This document shows positions 10,242 to 19,212 of a DNA stretch of 64,000 nt, piece by piece (within the stretch, counting starts at the first letter, position 1; every line of letters starts with the position of its first letter). Location of the stretch: the NCBI GenBank assembly GCA_018267545.1, contig JAFDYG010000219.1, positions 1-64,000 on the forward strand, read 5' to 3'. Source of the stretch: Bacteroidota bacterium. Its GTDB lineage: Bacteria > Bacteroidota > Bacteroidia > Chitinophagales > Chitinophagaceae. The notes below the pieces were generated by a model. That model had not been told where the DNA came from, searched no databases, and saw nothing but the letters and a program-made list of their open reading frames with translations. Both the position numbers and the translations under genes were made by a program.

Positions 10242-11267
10242 ATGAGAAAAATACTAGTCACCCTCGCTATCCTCCAGGGCCTCCATTCCAATGCGCAGCA
10301 GCAGCAACGAAAACCTGGCAGTCCCCTCGACCACCTTCCGCCCAATATCGAGGTCCTGACCCGGTTCGGCGAGCGAGCCGACTTCTCCCCCGACAATCAG
10401 CGCGTTGCTTTTATGACCAAGAGCTTTGGCGACGCCATGGTCATCGACCTGAAGACCCGCGCCATCCGCTGTCTGACCTGCAATATTCCAGCCTCGGCCT
10501 TCCTCCGCGTCATGCACCTCCCCACAGGAGACTATATATTGATCGGCCCCGAAAAATTCGAAGACATCGAAACCAGCCGCACCCGCGACAACGAGCTTTG
10601 GTTCCTCAGCAAAGAACGCGGCTCCAAGCCCGTACGGCTCGGCGTAAAGATGAGCGAGGGCATGGCCATCTCTAAGAAAAGCATGAAGATCGCCTATACA
10701 CAGCTGCACGCACAGGACCCTACCCTGGCCCCCGAAGCGTCCCGTCTCGTCATGGCCGACATCGACCTTTCCGGCGGCACGCCCAAGATCATCAACAAGA
10801 CCACCATCTACGAAAGCGGGGACAAGAGCTGCTCGCTCGAAGCCCAGGATTTTTATGACAACGATACCAGGATGACCTTCATCTGCTATGAGCCGGAACA
10901 CCTGGCCTCGGTCATGACAATCGACCTGAAAACAAAGGAGGTCGTCAACCAGTCGAAGAAGCCCGGCTCCTATAACGAATGCGAGGGCATTATTCCTGGC
11001 GGTAAATATACCCTGGTCGAAGGCGACCGTCACTGCGAAACTCTCGGCGGAAAGCGCGGCCCCTGGAATATCGATATCTACCGCCTCCGGCTCGACGGTA
11101 CCGGAAAGGACTACGTCCGGTTGACGCATTTCAACGACTACGAAGGCGGCAAGGCTTCCAATCCCGTCGTCTCCACCGACGGGAAGTACATGGCCTTTCA
11201 GTTTGCTAATACGGCCGACCCCGCGGGTGTAGGCTATGGATTACTGCTCTATAAGTTCAACAAATAA
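10242..11267 (+). CDS. secreted TolB/PD40-like beta-propeller protein
   Basis: 341 residues with a Sec signal peptide ending near NAQ (about residue 19). The body contains repeated blocks of the PD40/WD40-like propeller type: FSPDNQRVAFMTK, then MAISKKSMKIAYTQ and VSTDGKYMAFQFAN, with intervening strand pairs. Such propellers serve as binding platforms or, in some families such as oligogalacturonate lyase, as enzymes. Several Cys and His residues (CLTC, HCETLGG) are notable, but no catalytic assignment is possible. It begins 2 bases after the second alpha-glucuronidase-like gene and 11 bases before the permease gene, so it belongs to the same transcription unit. Confidence 0.7.
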   Translation: MRKILVTLAILQGLHSNAQQQQRKPGSPLDHLPPNIEVLTRFGERADFSPDNQRVAFMTKSFGDAMVIDLKTRAIRCLTCNIPASAFLRVMHLPTGDYILIGPEKFEDIETSRTRDNELWFLSKERGSKPVRLGVKMSEGMAISKKSMKIAYTQLHAQDPTLAPEASRLVMADIDLSGGTPKIINKTTIYESGDKSCSLEAQDFYDNDTRMTFICYEPEHLASVMTIDLKTKEVVNQSKKPGSYNECEGIIPGGKYTLVEGDRHCETLGGKRGPWNIDIYRLRLDGTGKDYVRLTHFNDYEGGKASNPVVSTDGKYMAFQFANTADPAGVGYGLLLYKFNK

Positions 11268-11278
11268 ACCTACCTGTT

Positions 11279-13048
11279 ATGCCCTGGATACAGCTAACCA
11301 ACCCATTCAACAACATCGCGCTGTCCGCGCTGACGGCGGCCATCCCTATCGTCTTTATCTTCTGGGCGCTGATCATAAAGAAGATGAAGGGTTACAAGGC
11401 CTGCCTGCTCACGACCATCCTCGCGGTCCTGATAGCGATCATTACCTACCGCATGCCCATCGGCCTGGCCCTGCTTTCGACGGCCGACGGTGCGCTCTAC
11501 GGTCTCTTTACCATCTGCTGGATAATCATCGGCGCGATCTTCCTGTATAATATCACAGTCATCAGCGGACAGTTCGAGATCATCAAAAACTTCATGGCTT
11601 CCATAACAAATGACCGCCGGCTGCAGGCGCTATTGATCGCCTTCTCCTTCGGCTCGTTCCTGGAGGGCGCGTCTGGCTTCGGCACTCCCGTAGCCATTAC
11701 CGCCGCTATGCTGGTAGGGCTGGGCTTTAACCCGCTCTATGCCGCCGGCATCTGTCTTATCGCCAATACCGCTCCCGTAGCCTTCGGCGCGATCGGCACG
11801 CCGATTACCGTAGCGGCACAAGTATCGGGCCTGCCGGAAATGGCGATCTCTCAAATGGTAGGTCGTACCCTTCCTTTTCTGTCGGTGCTCGTTCCCTTCT
11901 ATCTGGTCTTTATCATGGCAGGTTTTAAAAGAACGATGGAGGTCCTTCCGGCCATCCTGGTCTCCGGGGTTTCATTCGCAGCGGCGCAGTTCGTGACCTC
12001 GAACTATCTCAACCCGATGCTTCCCGACGTCATCTCGGGACTCTTTTCGATCATATGCCTGATGGTGCTGCTGAAATACTGGAAGCCCAAAACCGTCTGG
12101 CGTTTCAAGGAAGAGCCGACGCAGACGATCGATACCCAGCTTCGCTATACCAACGGACAGGTGGTGCGGGCATGGTCCCCCTTCCTTATCATGACGGTCA
12201 TCATCCTCGCCTGGGGGCTGCAGCCGATCAAGGATAGCCTGAACGGATTGGGACAGGTGAAGTTCTATCTCCCGGGTCTGCACGACGCTATCCAGACTCC
12301 AAACGGTAAACCGCTGGTGATAAAACCCTTTACCTTCAACTATCTTTCCAATGCCGGCACATCTCTGCTCCTCGCCGGACTCATCTCGCTTCCCCTGATC
12401 GGTCTTAGCTTCAAGGGGGCCGTCAAGGCCTATGTCCTGACATTGAATAAGCTGAAGTTTCCCATCGTCACGATCGCCTCGGTAGTGGGCTTTGCCTTTA
12501 TCGTCAACAACTCCGGGATGTCTACGACAATGGCGATGGCCCTGGCGGGAACGGGGGCACTCTTCCCCTTCTTCTCCCCCATCCTCGGATGGCTGGGCGT
12601 CTTCCTCACCGGCTCGGACACTTCGGCCAACGCTTTGTTTTGTCAGCTGCAGCACGCTTCGGCCAGCAGCCTCGGGGTCAACCCGATCATAACGGTGTCG
12701 GCCAATGCTTCCGGCGGAGTGACAGCCAAGATGATCTCGCCGCAGTCGATCGCGGTAGGGTCCGCCGCCGTGGGTCTGGTGGGACAGGAAGCATCGCTGT
12801 TCAGATTTACCGTCAAGCATAGCTTTATCATGCTCTTCGTCATCTGCTGCTTCACTCTGCTGCAGGCATACGTCTTCAAATGGATGGTACCGTCGCTTCA
12901 TGCGTCGGAAGCGACGACGACTGCCGCCGGCGCCAACATCACCACCGGATTGTACTACCTGCTGGTCGTCGCAATCCTGGTATTGTTCATCGCCTTGCTG
13001 GTCATCTGGATGAATAGAAAGGAAAAAAGCAAGGCTGCTATAATTTAA
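11279..13048 (+). CDS. lctP: L-lactate permease family transporter (LctP/GlcA type)
   Basis: Inner-membrane proton symporter of the LctP family, 589 residues with about 12-14 predicted membrane segments. Family signatures are obvious: FGSFLEGASGFGTPVAI in the first half, then LTGSDTSANALF and ISPQSIAVGSAAVGL in the second half. Characterised members carry L-lactate, D-lactate and glycolate. It directly precedes lutABC, the usual arrangement for lactate-use operons, but here the cluster also encodes malate synthase-like, hydroxyacid dehydrogenase and glycerate kinase proteins, so glycolate or another 2-hydroxyacid is a serious alternative cargo. The start follows the propeller gene by 11 bases. 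Confidence 0.93.
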   Translation: MPWIQLTNPFNNIALSALTAAIPIVFIFWALIIKKMKGYKACLLTTILAVLIAIITYRMPIGLALLSTADGALYGLFTICWIIIGAIFLYNITVISGQFEIIKNFMASITNDRRLQALLIAFSFGSFLEGASGFGTPVAITAAMLVGLGFNPLYAAGICLIANTAPVAFGAIGTPITVAAQVSGLPEMAISQMVGRTLPFLSVLVPFYLVFIMAGFKRTMEVLPAILVSGVSFAAAQFVTSNYLNPMLPDVISGLFSIICLMVLLKYWKPKTVWRFKEEPTQTIDTQLRYTNGQVVRAWSPFLIMTVIILAWGLQPIKDSLNGLGQVKFYLPGLHDAIQTPNGKPLVIKPFTFNYLSNAGTSLLLAGLISLPLIGLSFKGAVKAYVLTLNKLKFPIVTIASVVGFAFIVNNSGMSTTMAMALAGTGALFPFFSPILGWLGVFLTGSDTSANALFCQLQHASASSLGVNPIITVSANASGGVTAKMISPQSIAVGSAAVGLVGQEASLFRFTVKHSFIMLFVICCFTLLQAYVFKWMVPSLHASEATTTAAGANITTGLYYLLVVAILVLFIALLVIWMNRKEKSKAAII

Positions 13049-13053
13049 ATATT

Positions 13054-13776
13054 ATGACTGTAGGACTTTTTATACCCTGTTATATCGATCAGTTTTATCC
13101 TCAGGCTGCCATCGCAACCCTCCGTTTATTACAGCGGCTGGGTGTGACGGTAGAATACCCTCAGGGACCCGTCTGCTGCGGTCAGCCCATGGCCAACTCC
13201 GGGTACGGCCATTTGACGAAGGGATGCGATGATCTATTTACCGGCAGCTACTCCTCGTACGACTACGTCGTCTCTCCTTCCGGGAGCTGTGTGCTGCACA
13301 TAAAAGAGCACATGCACCCGATGCACGGCAAGATCTATGAGCTCGTAGAGTTCCTGACCGATGTGCTCAAAGTCGACCAGCTGGACGCCCGCTTCCCGCA
13401 CAAGGTGAGCATCCACCAGAGCTGTCACGGCCTTCGGGGACTCTATCTCTCGCAGATGAGCGAAAGGATGGCTCCGGCCTTCTCCAAACCGGAGAGACTC
13501 TTAAAGATGGTAGACGGTCTCGAGCTGATCGACCTGCACCGGTCCGACGAATGCTGTGGTTTTGGCGGCACCTTCTGCGTTTCGGAAGAAGCCGTCTCGG
13601 TCAAGATGGGAAAGGACCGGGTAAAAGATCATGAAACCAGCGGAGCAGAATACATAACTTCTTCCGACCTTTCCTGCCTGATGCACATGGAAGGGCTGTT
13701 AAAACGGAGCAAGAGCCCCGTCAAGGTAATCCATATTGCAGAAATCTTAAACCACACCGAACATGGAGCCCAGTAA
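13054..13776 (+). CDS. lutA: L-lactate utilisation Fe-S protein LutA
   Basis: 240-residue (Fe-S)-binding protein with the two CCG cysteine-rich modules of the LutA/GlpC/HdrB family: CCGQPMANSG at 41-50 and CCGFGG at 167-172, plus SCHGLRGLY around 123-131. With LutB and LutC it forms the cytoplasmic enzyme that oxidises L-lactate to pyruvate in Bacillus and many other bacteria. It starts 5 bases after the permease gene and overlaps lutB by 14 bases, consistent with translational coupling. The same architecture occurs in glycolate-oxidising complexes, so the substrate is inferred from the family rather than proven. Confidence 0.9.
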   Translation: MTVGLFIPCYIDQFYPQAAIATLRLLQRLGVTVEYPQGPVCCGQPMANSGYGHLTKGCDDLFTGSYSSYDYVVSPSGSCVLHIKEHMHPMHGKIYELVEFLTDVLKVDQLDARFPHKVSIHQSCHGLRGLYLSQMSERMAPAFSKPERLLKMVDGLELIDLHRSDECCGFGGTFCVSEEAVSVKMGKDRVKDHETSGAEYITSSDLSCLMHMEGLLKRSKSPVKVIHIAEILNHTEHGAQ

Positions 13777-15136
13777 AACAATCGACCATGCCGCGCTGGC
13801 GGCGGAGTTCAACAAAGACCCGGAGCGGGTGGACTGGCACGACGCCACACTATGGACGGTACGTCAGCGCCGGGACATGCGCGCGCACCAGGTTCCGGAA
13901 TGGGAGGCGCTTCGAGAGATGGCTTCTCAAATAAAAGAGAACGTCCTTTCCAACCTCCACTCCTACCTGCAGCAGTTCGAGCAAAACGCCATCGCCAACG
14001 GTATCACCGTCCACTGGGCGGAAGGCGCGGAGGATCACAACCAGATCATCTACGGCATCCTGAAGGCAAAGGGCATCAACCAGATGGTAAAGAGCAAGTC
14101 CATGCTGACGGAAGAATGCGGGCTCAATGAATTCCTTGGGTCAAAAGGTATCGACGTCGTCGACTCCGACCTGGGCGAACGTATCATCCAGCTGGCGCAT
14201 CAGCGTCCTACTCATATCGTGCTCCCCGCCATCCATCTGAGAAAAGAAGAGATCGGAGAAATCTTCCACGAACACCTCGGCACACCGAAAGGGCTGTCCG
14301 ATCCGCAGGAGCTTACAGAGACAGCACGGCAACATTTAAGAGAGGTCTTCCTCACGCGCCGCGCTGCCCTTACCGGCGTCAACTTCGGCATCGCCGAGAC
14401 CGGAGAATTCGTCGTCTGCACAAATGAAGGTAACGCGGACATGGGCGCTCATCTGTCCGAGGTGCATATCGCCTCTATGGGACTGGAGAAGCTGGTCCCT
14501 ACCCGGCAGCACATGGGTATCTTTTTGAGGCTGCTTGCGCGCAGCGCCACCGGTCAGCCGATCACGACCTATTCCAGCCACTTCAGCGTTCCCCGGCCGG
14601 GCCAGGAGATGCATATCGTCCTGGTCGACAAGGGCCGGACCCGGCAGCTGGGCCGTCCCGATTTCCGGGCTTCTCTAAAATGCATCAAGTGCGCCGCGTG
14701 CATGAATACCTGCCCGGTTTATAGAAGGAGCGGCGGCTACAGCTACCAGGCGACCATCGCCGGTCCTATCGGGTCGATCCTGACGCCGAACCTGGACATG
14801 GACAAATACAAGAACCTGCCGTTCGCCAGCACCCTTTGCGGAAGCTGTACCAACGTTTGTCCGGTGAAGATCGACATCCACCAGCAGCTCTTCAAATGGC
14901 GGCAAGAAATCATCAAGGAAGGAAAAGGAAGCGCGCAAAAGACGTTTTCCATGAAGTTGATGGCTTCCATCCTATCCTCTCCGGGTAAATACAAGCTGTC
15001 CGGAAGCGCATTCAAATGGGTCTCGAAATGGATGCCCTTCCTCGTCAAAAATAAAATGAATCCCTGGTACCGGCAGCGCGATATGCCGCAAGCTCCGGCA
15101 ACCTCTTTTAAAGAATGGTATAAGAAAAACGTATGA
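13763..15136 (+). CDS. lutB: L-lactate utilisation Fe-S protein LutB
   Basis: 457 residues: an N-terminal LUD domain (about 60-295) followed by a ferredoxin-type region with two cysteine clusters, CIKCAACMNTCPV (Cys307, 310, 313, 317) and CGSCTNVCPVKID (Cys359, 362, 366), then a C-terminal helical tail. These match LutB, the electron-transferring subunit of the LutABC lactate oxidase. The gene overlaps lutA by 14 bases at its 5' end and lutC by ATGA at its 3' end. The conserved TEECGLNEFL and NFGIAETGE segments of the LUD domain are present and the length is normal. Confidence 0.92.
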   Translation: MEPSKTIDHAALAAEFNKDPERVDWHDATLWTVRQRRDMRAHQVPEWEALREMASQIKENVLSNLHSYLQQFEQNAIANGITVHWAEGAEDHNQIIYGILKAKGINQMVKSKSMLTEECGLNEFLGSKGIDVVDSDLGERIIQLAHQRPTHIVLPAIHLRKEEIGEIFHEHLGTPKGLSDPQELTETARQHLREVFLTRRAALTGVNFGIAETGEFVVCTNEGNADMGAHLSEVHIASMGLEKLVPTRQHMGIFLRLLARSATGQPITTYSSHFSVPRPGQEMHIVLVDKGRTRQLGRPDFRASLKCIKCAACMNTCPVYRRSGGYSYQATIAGPIGSILTPNLDMDKYKNLPFASTLCGSCTNVCPVKIDIHQQLFKWRQEIIKEGKGSAQKTFSMKLMASILSSPGKYKLSGSAFKWVSKWMPFLVKNKMNPWYRQRDMPQAPATSFKEWYKKNV

Positions 15137-15717
15137 CTACCAGAGAAAAAATACTAAAGGCCGTGCTGGAAAATCAGCCAGCCTCTACTCCGCCGCCTGA
15201 GGTCTTTTTCTTCCCCCAGGAAACGGGAAACCTCAGCGATAAATTTGCCGACACCCTGATCAGCATCGGCGGCAGGGCCATCGTAGTACAAGGTCTCGAC
15301 GCCATCGGCCCGCTGCTGCCCAAGTATTTCGATACCACCCGGCGCATCGCTACCAATATCCCCGAGCTGGCCGGTACGGCCGGGCTGATAAGCCAGGACG
15401 TAGACCCGCATAGCTTCCAGGACATCGAGGTGATGCTGATGCGCGCGCATTTCGGCATCGCCGAGAATGGCGCGGTCTGGATCACCGAACAATTGATGGG
15501 GCAAAGAATCCTGCCTTTTATCCCACAGCACCTGGCCGTCGTCATCTCCGCCTCCGATATCGTCCCGACCATGCAGCAGGCCTATCAGCGCATAGGATCG
15601 GCCCGATACCGCTTCGGCTCTTTTATCGCGGGTCCTTCCAAAACCGCCGATATCGAACAGGCGCTGGTGCTCGGAGCCCACGGCCCGCGAACAATGACCG
15701 CATTTATAGTACACTAA
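15133..15717 (+). CDS. lutC: L-lactate utilisation protein LutC (LUD domain)
   Basis: 194-residue stand-alone LUD-domain protein, the third subunit of the lactate-oxidising complex. The family hallmarks are a C-terminal GPSKTADIEQALVLGAHGP and a central HFGIAENGAVWITE. The start codon overlaps the lutB stop as ATGA. It is followed after 5 bases by the malate synthase-like gene, which is not a usual member of lut operons. The protein is cytoplasmic, with no signal peptide or membrane segment. The assignment rests on order, size and motifs together. Confidence 0.9.
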   Translation: MTTREKILKAVLENQPASTPPPEVFFFPQETGNLSDKFADTLISIGGRAIVVQGLDAIGPLLPKYFDTTRRIATNIPELAGTAGLISQDVDPHSFQDIEVMLMRAHFGIAENGAVWITEQLMGQRILPFIPQHLAVVISASDIVPTMQQAYQRIGSARYRFGSFIAGPSKTADIEQALVLGAHGPRTMTAFIVH

Positions 15718-15722
15718 AATAA

Positions 15723-17636
15723 ATGACCATGAGCAAAGACTTACAGATCAGAAACAACCTAAAAAACACCTACGCAGACGTATTCACGCCCGAAGCGCTC
15801 GCGGCTTTAAAAGCATTATCCCACTTCAATGCAGAGATCAAGGATCTTTTGTCCCAACGTACGCAAAGAAGAAAACAAAGACAACAGCTCAAGCAGCGGA
15901 TCGAATTTCTCGACCCCGAAAGTCTGATCCCTGGAACGAATATAAAAGTACAAGACGCACGTGACGGAAACTTCGAGGGCAGTGAAATACCCGCAGGACT
16001 TCAGCGTCAATGGATCCAGGGCACCGGCCCGGCAGCCAAACCCGGAGCGCCGCTGGAAAGCAGCATTCGCAATGTCGCCTATGCCCTGCTCTCCGGCGCC
16101 GATGGCTGGATGTTCGATGGAGAAGACGCACTCGGACAGACCAGCACGATGTCCCTCGACAATCAGCGCAACCTGAAGCTGGCGACCCACAGAGACCCCG
16201 TCTTCCTCAAGGTGGCGGAACAGGTAGCCGCGGAGATGAATAAGTGGAGCCTGACCTTCTTTGGAAAGGAAAATATCAAAGACTGGAAGGCGCAGCTGGG
16301 TTTTACGACTCAGCTATTCCGCGCCCGCGGCCTGCACCTCGACGACCGGCACATGCTCGACGGAAATGGTGTGGCCATGGCGGCCTCTATCGTAGACATG
16401 ACCCTCTACGTGGTCAATAACCATGCTGCTCTTATAAGCCGCGGGGCTCCGGTGGCCCTGTACCTTCCCAAGATCCAAACGGCCGGTGAAGCGGCCTGCT
16501 GGAACCGGATGCTCACGGCCCTCGAAACCCATCTCGGTCTGCCCGAAGGAACGATAAAGGTTTATATCCTCGTCGAACAGCTGGAAGCCACCTATCAGTT
16601 GATGGAGATCCGCGCGGCCCTCGGCAAGCACTTCGTCGGCTACAACACCGGCCGCTGGGACTATATCAACAGTGTAGCCGATGCGATGGCCTGGGACAAA
16701 GACTTCGTCAACCCCAATATCGAAGCCATCCTGATGACCTATGGCTATATGGCCCACTACGAAGACCGGGTCAGACGCGCAGCGAATACCCCGGACCGTA
16801 AGGGTAACTTCGTCCTCTGGCAGGGCGGTATGGAGCCCAATATCCCCGTCGGCTCGCCGGAAGGCGTAGCCGCCAGCATGCAAAAGGCGGTCGCAGGCGC
16901 GGAACGCGAGCAGCGGGATGGAGCCAGCGGGAAATGGGTGGCGCACTGGAAGATGGTTCACATCGTACGACCCGTCTGGGAGAAAGTCGGCGCACCCAAT
17001 CAAACCGGACGGAAATTCCCGCCCCTTACTTACACCCAACAGGACGCCGATAACCTCATACTGCTAGAACCCGCTCCCCGGACCATCCGCGGCGCCCGCA
17101 ACCTGCTCAGCGTAGGGATTCAATACGGCAATGCTTTTGGACAGGGTATGCAGGCGGCAGCGTTAAAACCTGCGGACTTCTTCGGAGACGACAACATTCT
17201 CTATTTGATGGAAGACATGGCTACCGGTGAAATCCGGCTTAGCATCCTCTGGGAATGGATCCACAAGGGCGGTAAGCTGACGGAAGACGATGCGGCGGCC
17301 GGCGTAAAGTCCGGAGACACTTTTTCCGCCAGGCTCTTTCAAAAGCTGCTGAAGGAAGAATATGACAAGCTCCTAAAAGCTTCCAACAAAGACGTCTTCG
17401 ACGCGTCCAAGACGACTACCCTTCCCATCGCCCTGGCCATCACCGAAGCCTATATGGCCAGTGAGGTCAAGCTGCCCTGGCTGGTGGACCTGCTGAACAT
17501 CAATTTGAATAATACGGACCTCGATGTCGCCAGGCAGCGGATCGAAGAATACATCGCCGCCTTTAAGAAGGACGGAACGAGACTGACGGGCAACCCCGAT
17601 TTCACATCCTCTACAACCCATGCCGATGCTCTATAA
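15723..17636 (+). CDS. malate synthase-like protein (glyoxylate + acetyl-CoA to malate)
   Basis: 637-residue cytoplasmic protein related to malate synthase A. It contains a close match to the family signature at 303-315 (HFVGYNTGRWDYI), a metal/CoA-site region FDGEDALGQ (131-139), ILMTYGYMAHYEDRVRRA and a GGMEPNIP...GKWVAHW block resembling the conserved GGMxxxIP...WVAHP of MSA. The C-terminus GDTFSARLFQKLLKEE is also typical. It is about 100 residues longer than most MSA enzymes and lacks the usual HRRGAHAMGG cysteine/arginine stretch, so an atypical substrate is possible. No isocitrate lyase lies beside it. The start could be the ATG at 15723 or 15729. Its 3' end overlaps the GH51 gene by 17 bases. 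Confidence 0.75.
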   Translation: MTMSKDLQIRNNLKNTYADVFTPEALAALKALSHFNAEIKDLLSQRTQRRKQRQQLKQRIEFLDPESLIPGTNIKVQDARDGNFEGSEIPAGLQRQWIQGTGPAAKPGAPLESSIRNVAYALLSGADGWMFDGEDALGQTSTMSLDNQRNLKLATHRDPVFLKVAEQVAAEMNKWSLTFFGKENIKDWKAQLGFTTQLFRARGLHLDDRHMLDGNGVAMAASIVDMTLYVVNNHAALISRGAPVALYLPKIQTAGEAACWNRMLTALETHLGLPEGTIKVYILVEQLEATYQLMEIRAALGKHFVGYNTGRWDYINSVADAMAWDKDFVNPNIEAILMTYGYMAHYEDRVRRAANTPDRKGNFVLWQGGMEPNIPVGSPEGVAASMQKAVAGAEREQRDGASGKWVAHWKMVHIVRPVWEKVGAPNQTGRKFPPLTYTQQDADNLILLEPAPRTIRGARNLLSVGIQYGNAFGQGMQAAALKPADFFGDDNILYLMEDMATGEIRLSILWEWIHKGGKLTEDDAAAGVKSGDTFSARLFQKLLKEEYDKLLKASNKDVFDASKTTTLPIALAITEAYMASEVKLPWLVDLLNINLNNTDLDVARQRIEEYIAAFKKDGTRLTGNPDFTSSTTHADAL

Positions 17637-19203
17637 AATCCTTTCCCTCCTCTGCCTGCCGGTCTTTGCAATAGCTCAGACACCGCACGCGCGGATCAAG
17701 ATCGACCTGGACCGGACCGTCGGAACTATCGACAAAAATATCTACGGCAACTTCGTCGAGCACCTCGGCCGCTGCGTATACGGCGGCATCTACGACCCGG
17801 GAAGCCCCCTCTCCGATGAGAAGGGTTATCGCAAGGACGTCCAGGCGGCGGTCAGGAAATTAAACCCAACCGTAGTACGATACCCCGGAGGGAACTTCGT
17901 CTCCAACTACAACTGGCTGGATGGCGTAGGGCCCAAGTCGGAACGCGTTCCGCGGCTGGAGCTGGCCTGGGGTACCCTGGAGACCAATCAATTCGGGACC
18001 AACGAATTTATGGAGTTCGCCCGCTCCGTCGGAACCGAGCCCTATCTCTCCGTCAATATGGGTACCGGTACGATCGAAGAAGCGCGTCGCTGGGTGGAGT
18101 ATTGTAACGTAAAGGAAGGACCGTATTATGCAGAGCTGCGCAAGAAGCACGGCTACCCCGAACCCTGGAACGTCAAGTACTGGAGCCTGGGGAACGAGAT
18201 GGACGGCCCCTGGCAGATGGGACACCTGAACGCAGAAGACTATAGTAAAAAAGCGCTGGAAGCGGCCAAGCTCATGGAGCGTACCTCTCCCGGCATCAAG
18301 CTCATCGCCGCCGGCTCCTCCAACTACCGGGCCGGCGCCGACCCCGATCACTGGAACCGGACCGTCCTGAACGAGCTAAAAGACGTGATCGACTATATCG
18401 CGATCCATATGTACGTCGGCAACCCGGACAGCAACTACTACAATTTCCTCGCAACGCCGATCGTGCTGGAACAGCGCATCAAGCTTATCAAGGGCATGAT
18501 CGCCGAGGCGATGCAGACGGCTAATCGAGGCAGCAAAGACCCGATCTATATCGCCTGGGACGAGTACAATGTCTGGTACCGCGCGCGGGGCGGCGAAGCG
18601 GGAAGAGGAAAGCGGGCGCTCGAAGAACGCTATAACCTGGAAGACGCGCTGGTGGTCGCAGAGTTTCTGAATGCCTTCATCCGTAATGCAGACGTGGTCA
18701 AGATGGCCAATATGGCGCAGCTGGTCAACGTCATCGCACCGATCTTCACCAGCGAGAAGGGCATGTTCCGTCAGACGATCTATTTCCCGCTGGAGCTGTT
18801 TGCCAATAATGTCTACGGGCAATCCCTGGACGTATTTGTAGAATCGGGGGTGTATAGCACGGACAAATTTTCCCTGGGAATGGGAGAATCCACGACGCGG
18901 CAGAAAAAAGTTCCCTATCTCGACGTCTCGGCTTCTTATAAGGATGGAGAGGTCTTCCTTTGTGTTGTCAACCGGAACAAGGACGAAGCAATCACCACGG
19001 ATATCCAGTCCCAAAACGGAGCCTTTAGCGGCGATATCCAGGTAACCGAAGTCAACGGTCCCGGCATCAAGGTCAGCAACGACTTCGACAAGGAGGTCGT
19101 GCAGAGCGTCGCCAAACCCGCCGTCCGGGCCAAAGGCAACACGCTTACCTACAGCTTTCCTCCGCATTCCTTTACGCTGATAAAAGCGAAAATTTTGAAA
19201 TAA
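17620..19203 (+). CDS. secreted GH51 alpha-L-arabinofuranosidase
   Basis: 527 residues with a short signal peptide (about 1-20, ending AIAQ). The GH51 barrel begins at IDKNIYGNFVEHLGRCVYGG. The acid/base is Glu193 in WSLGNEMDGPWQMG and the nucleophile is Glu315 in IAWDEYNVW. A C-terminal beta-sandwich ends the protein, as in known GH51 enzymes. The reaction removes terminal alpha-L-arabinofuranosyl units from arabinan, arabinoxylan or oligosaccharides; a signal peptide places it in the periplasm or on the surface, whereas many bacterial GH51 enzymes are cytoplasmic. It overlaps the malate synthase-like gene by 17 bases and precedes the dehydrogenase by 9, so it is embedded in the same operon. 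Confidence 0.92.
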   Translation: MPMLYKILSLLCLPVFAIAQTPHARIKIDLDRTVGTIDKNIYGNFVEHLGRCVYGGIYDPGSPLSDEKGYRKDVQAAVRKLNPTVVRYPGGNFVSNYNWLDGVGPKSERVPRLELAWGTLETNQFGTNEFMEFARSVGTEPYLSVNMGTGTIEEARRWVEYCNVKEGPYYAELRKKHGYPEPWNVKYWSLGNEMDGPWQMGHLNAEDYSKKALEAAKLMERTSPGIKLIAAGSSNYRAGADPDHWNRTVLNELKDVIDYIAIHMYVGNPDSNYYNFLATPIVLEQRIKLIKGMIAEAMQTANRGSKDPIYIAWDEYNVWYRARGGEAGRGKRALEERYNLEDALVVAEFLNAFIRNADVVKMANMAQLVNVIAPIFTSEKGMFRQTIYFPLELFANNVYGQSLDVFVESGVYSTDKFSLGMGESTTRQKKVPYLDVSASYKDGEVFLCVVNRNKDEAITTDIQSQNGAFSGDIQVTEVNGPGIKVSNDFDKEVVQSVAKPAVRAKGNTLTYSFPPHSFTLIKAKILK

Positions 19204-19212
19204 CTTCGATTT

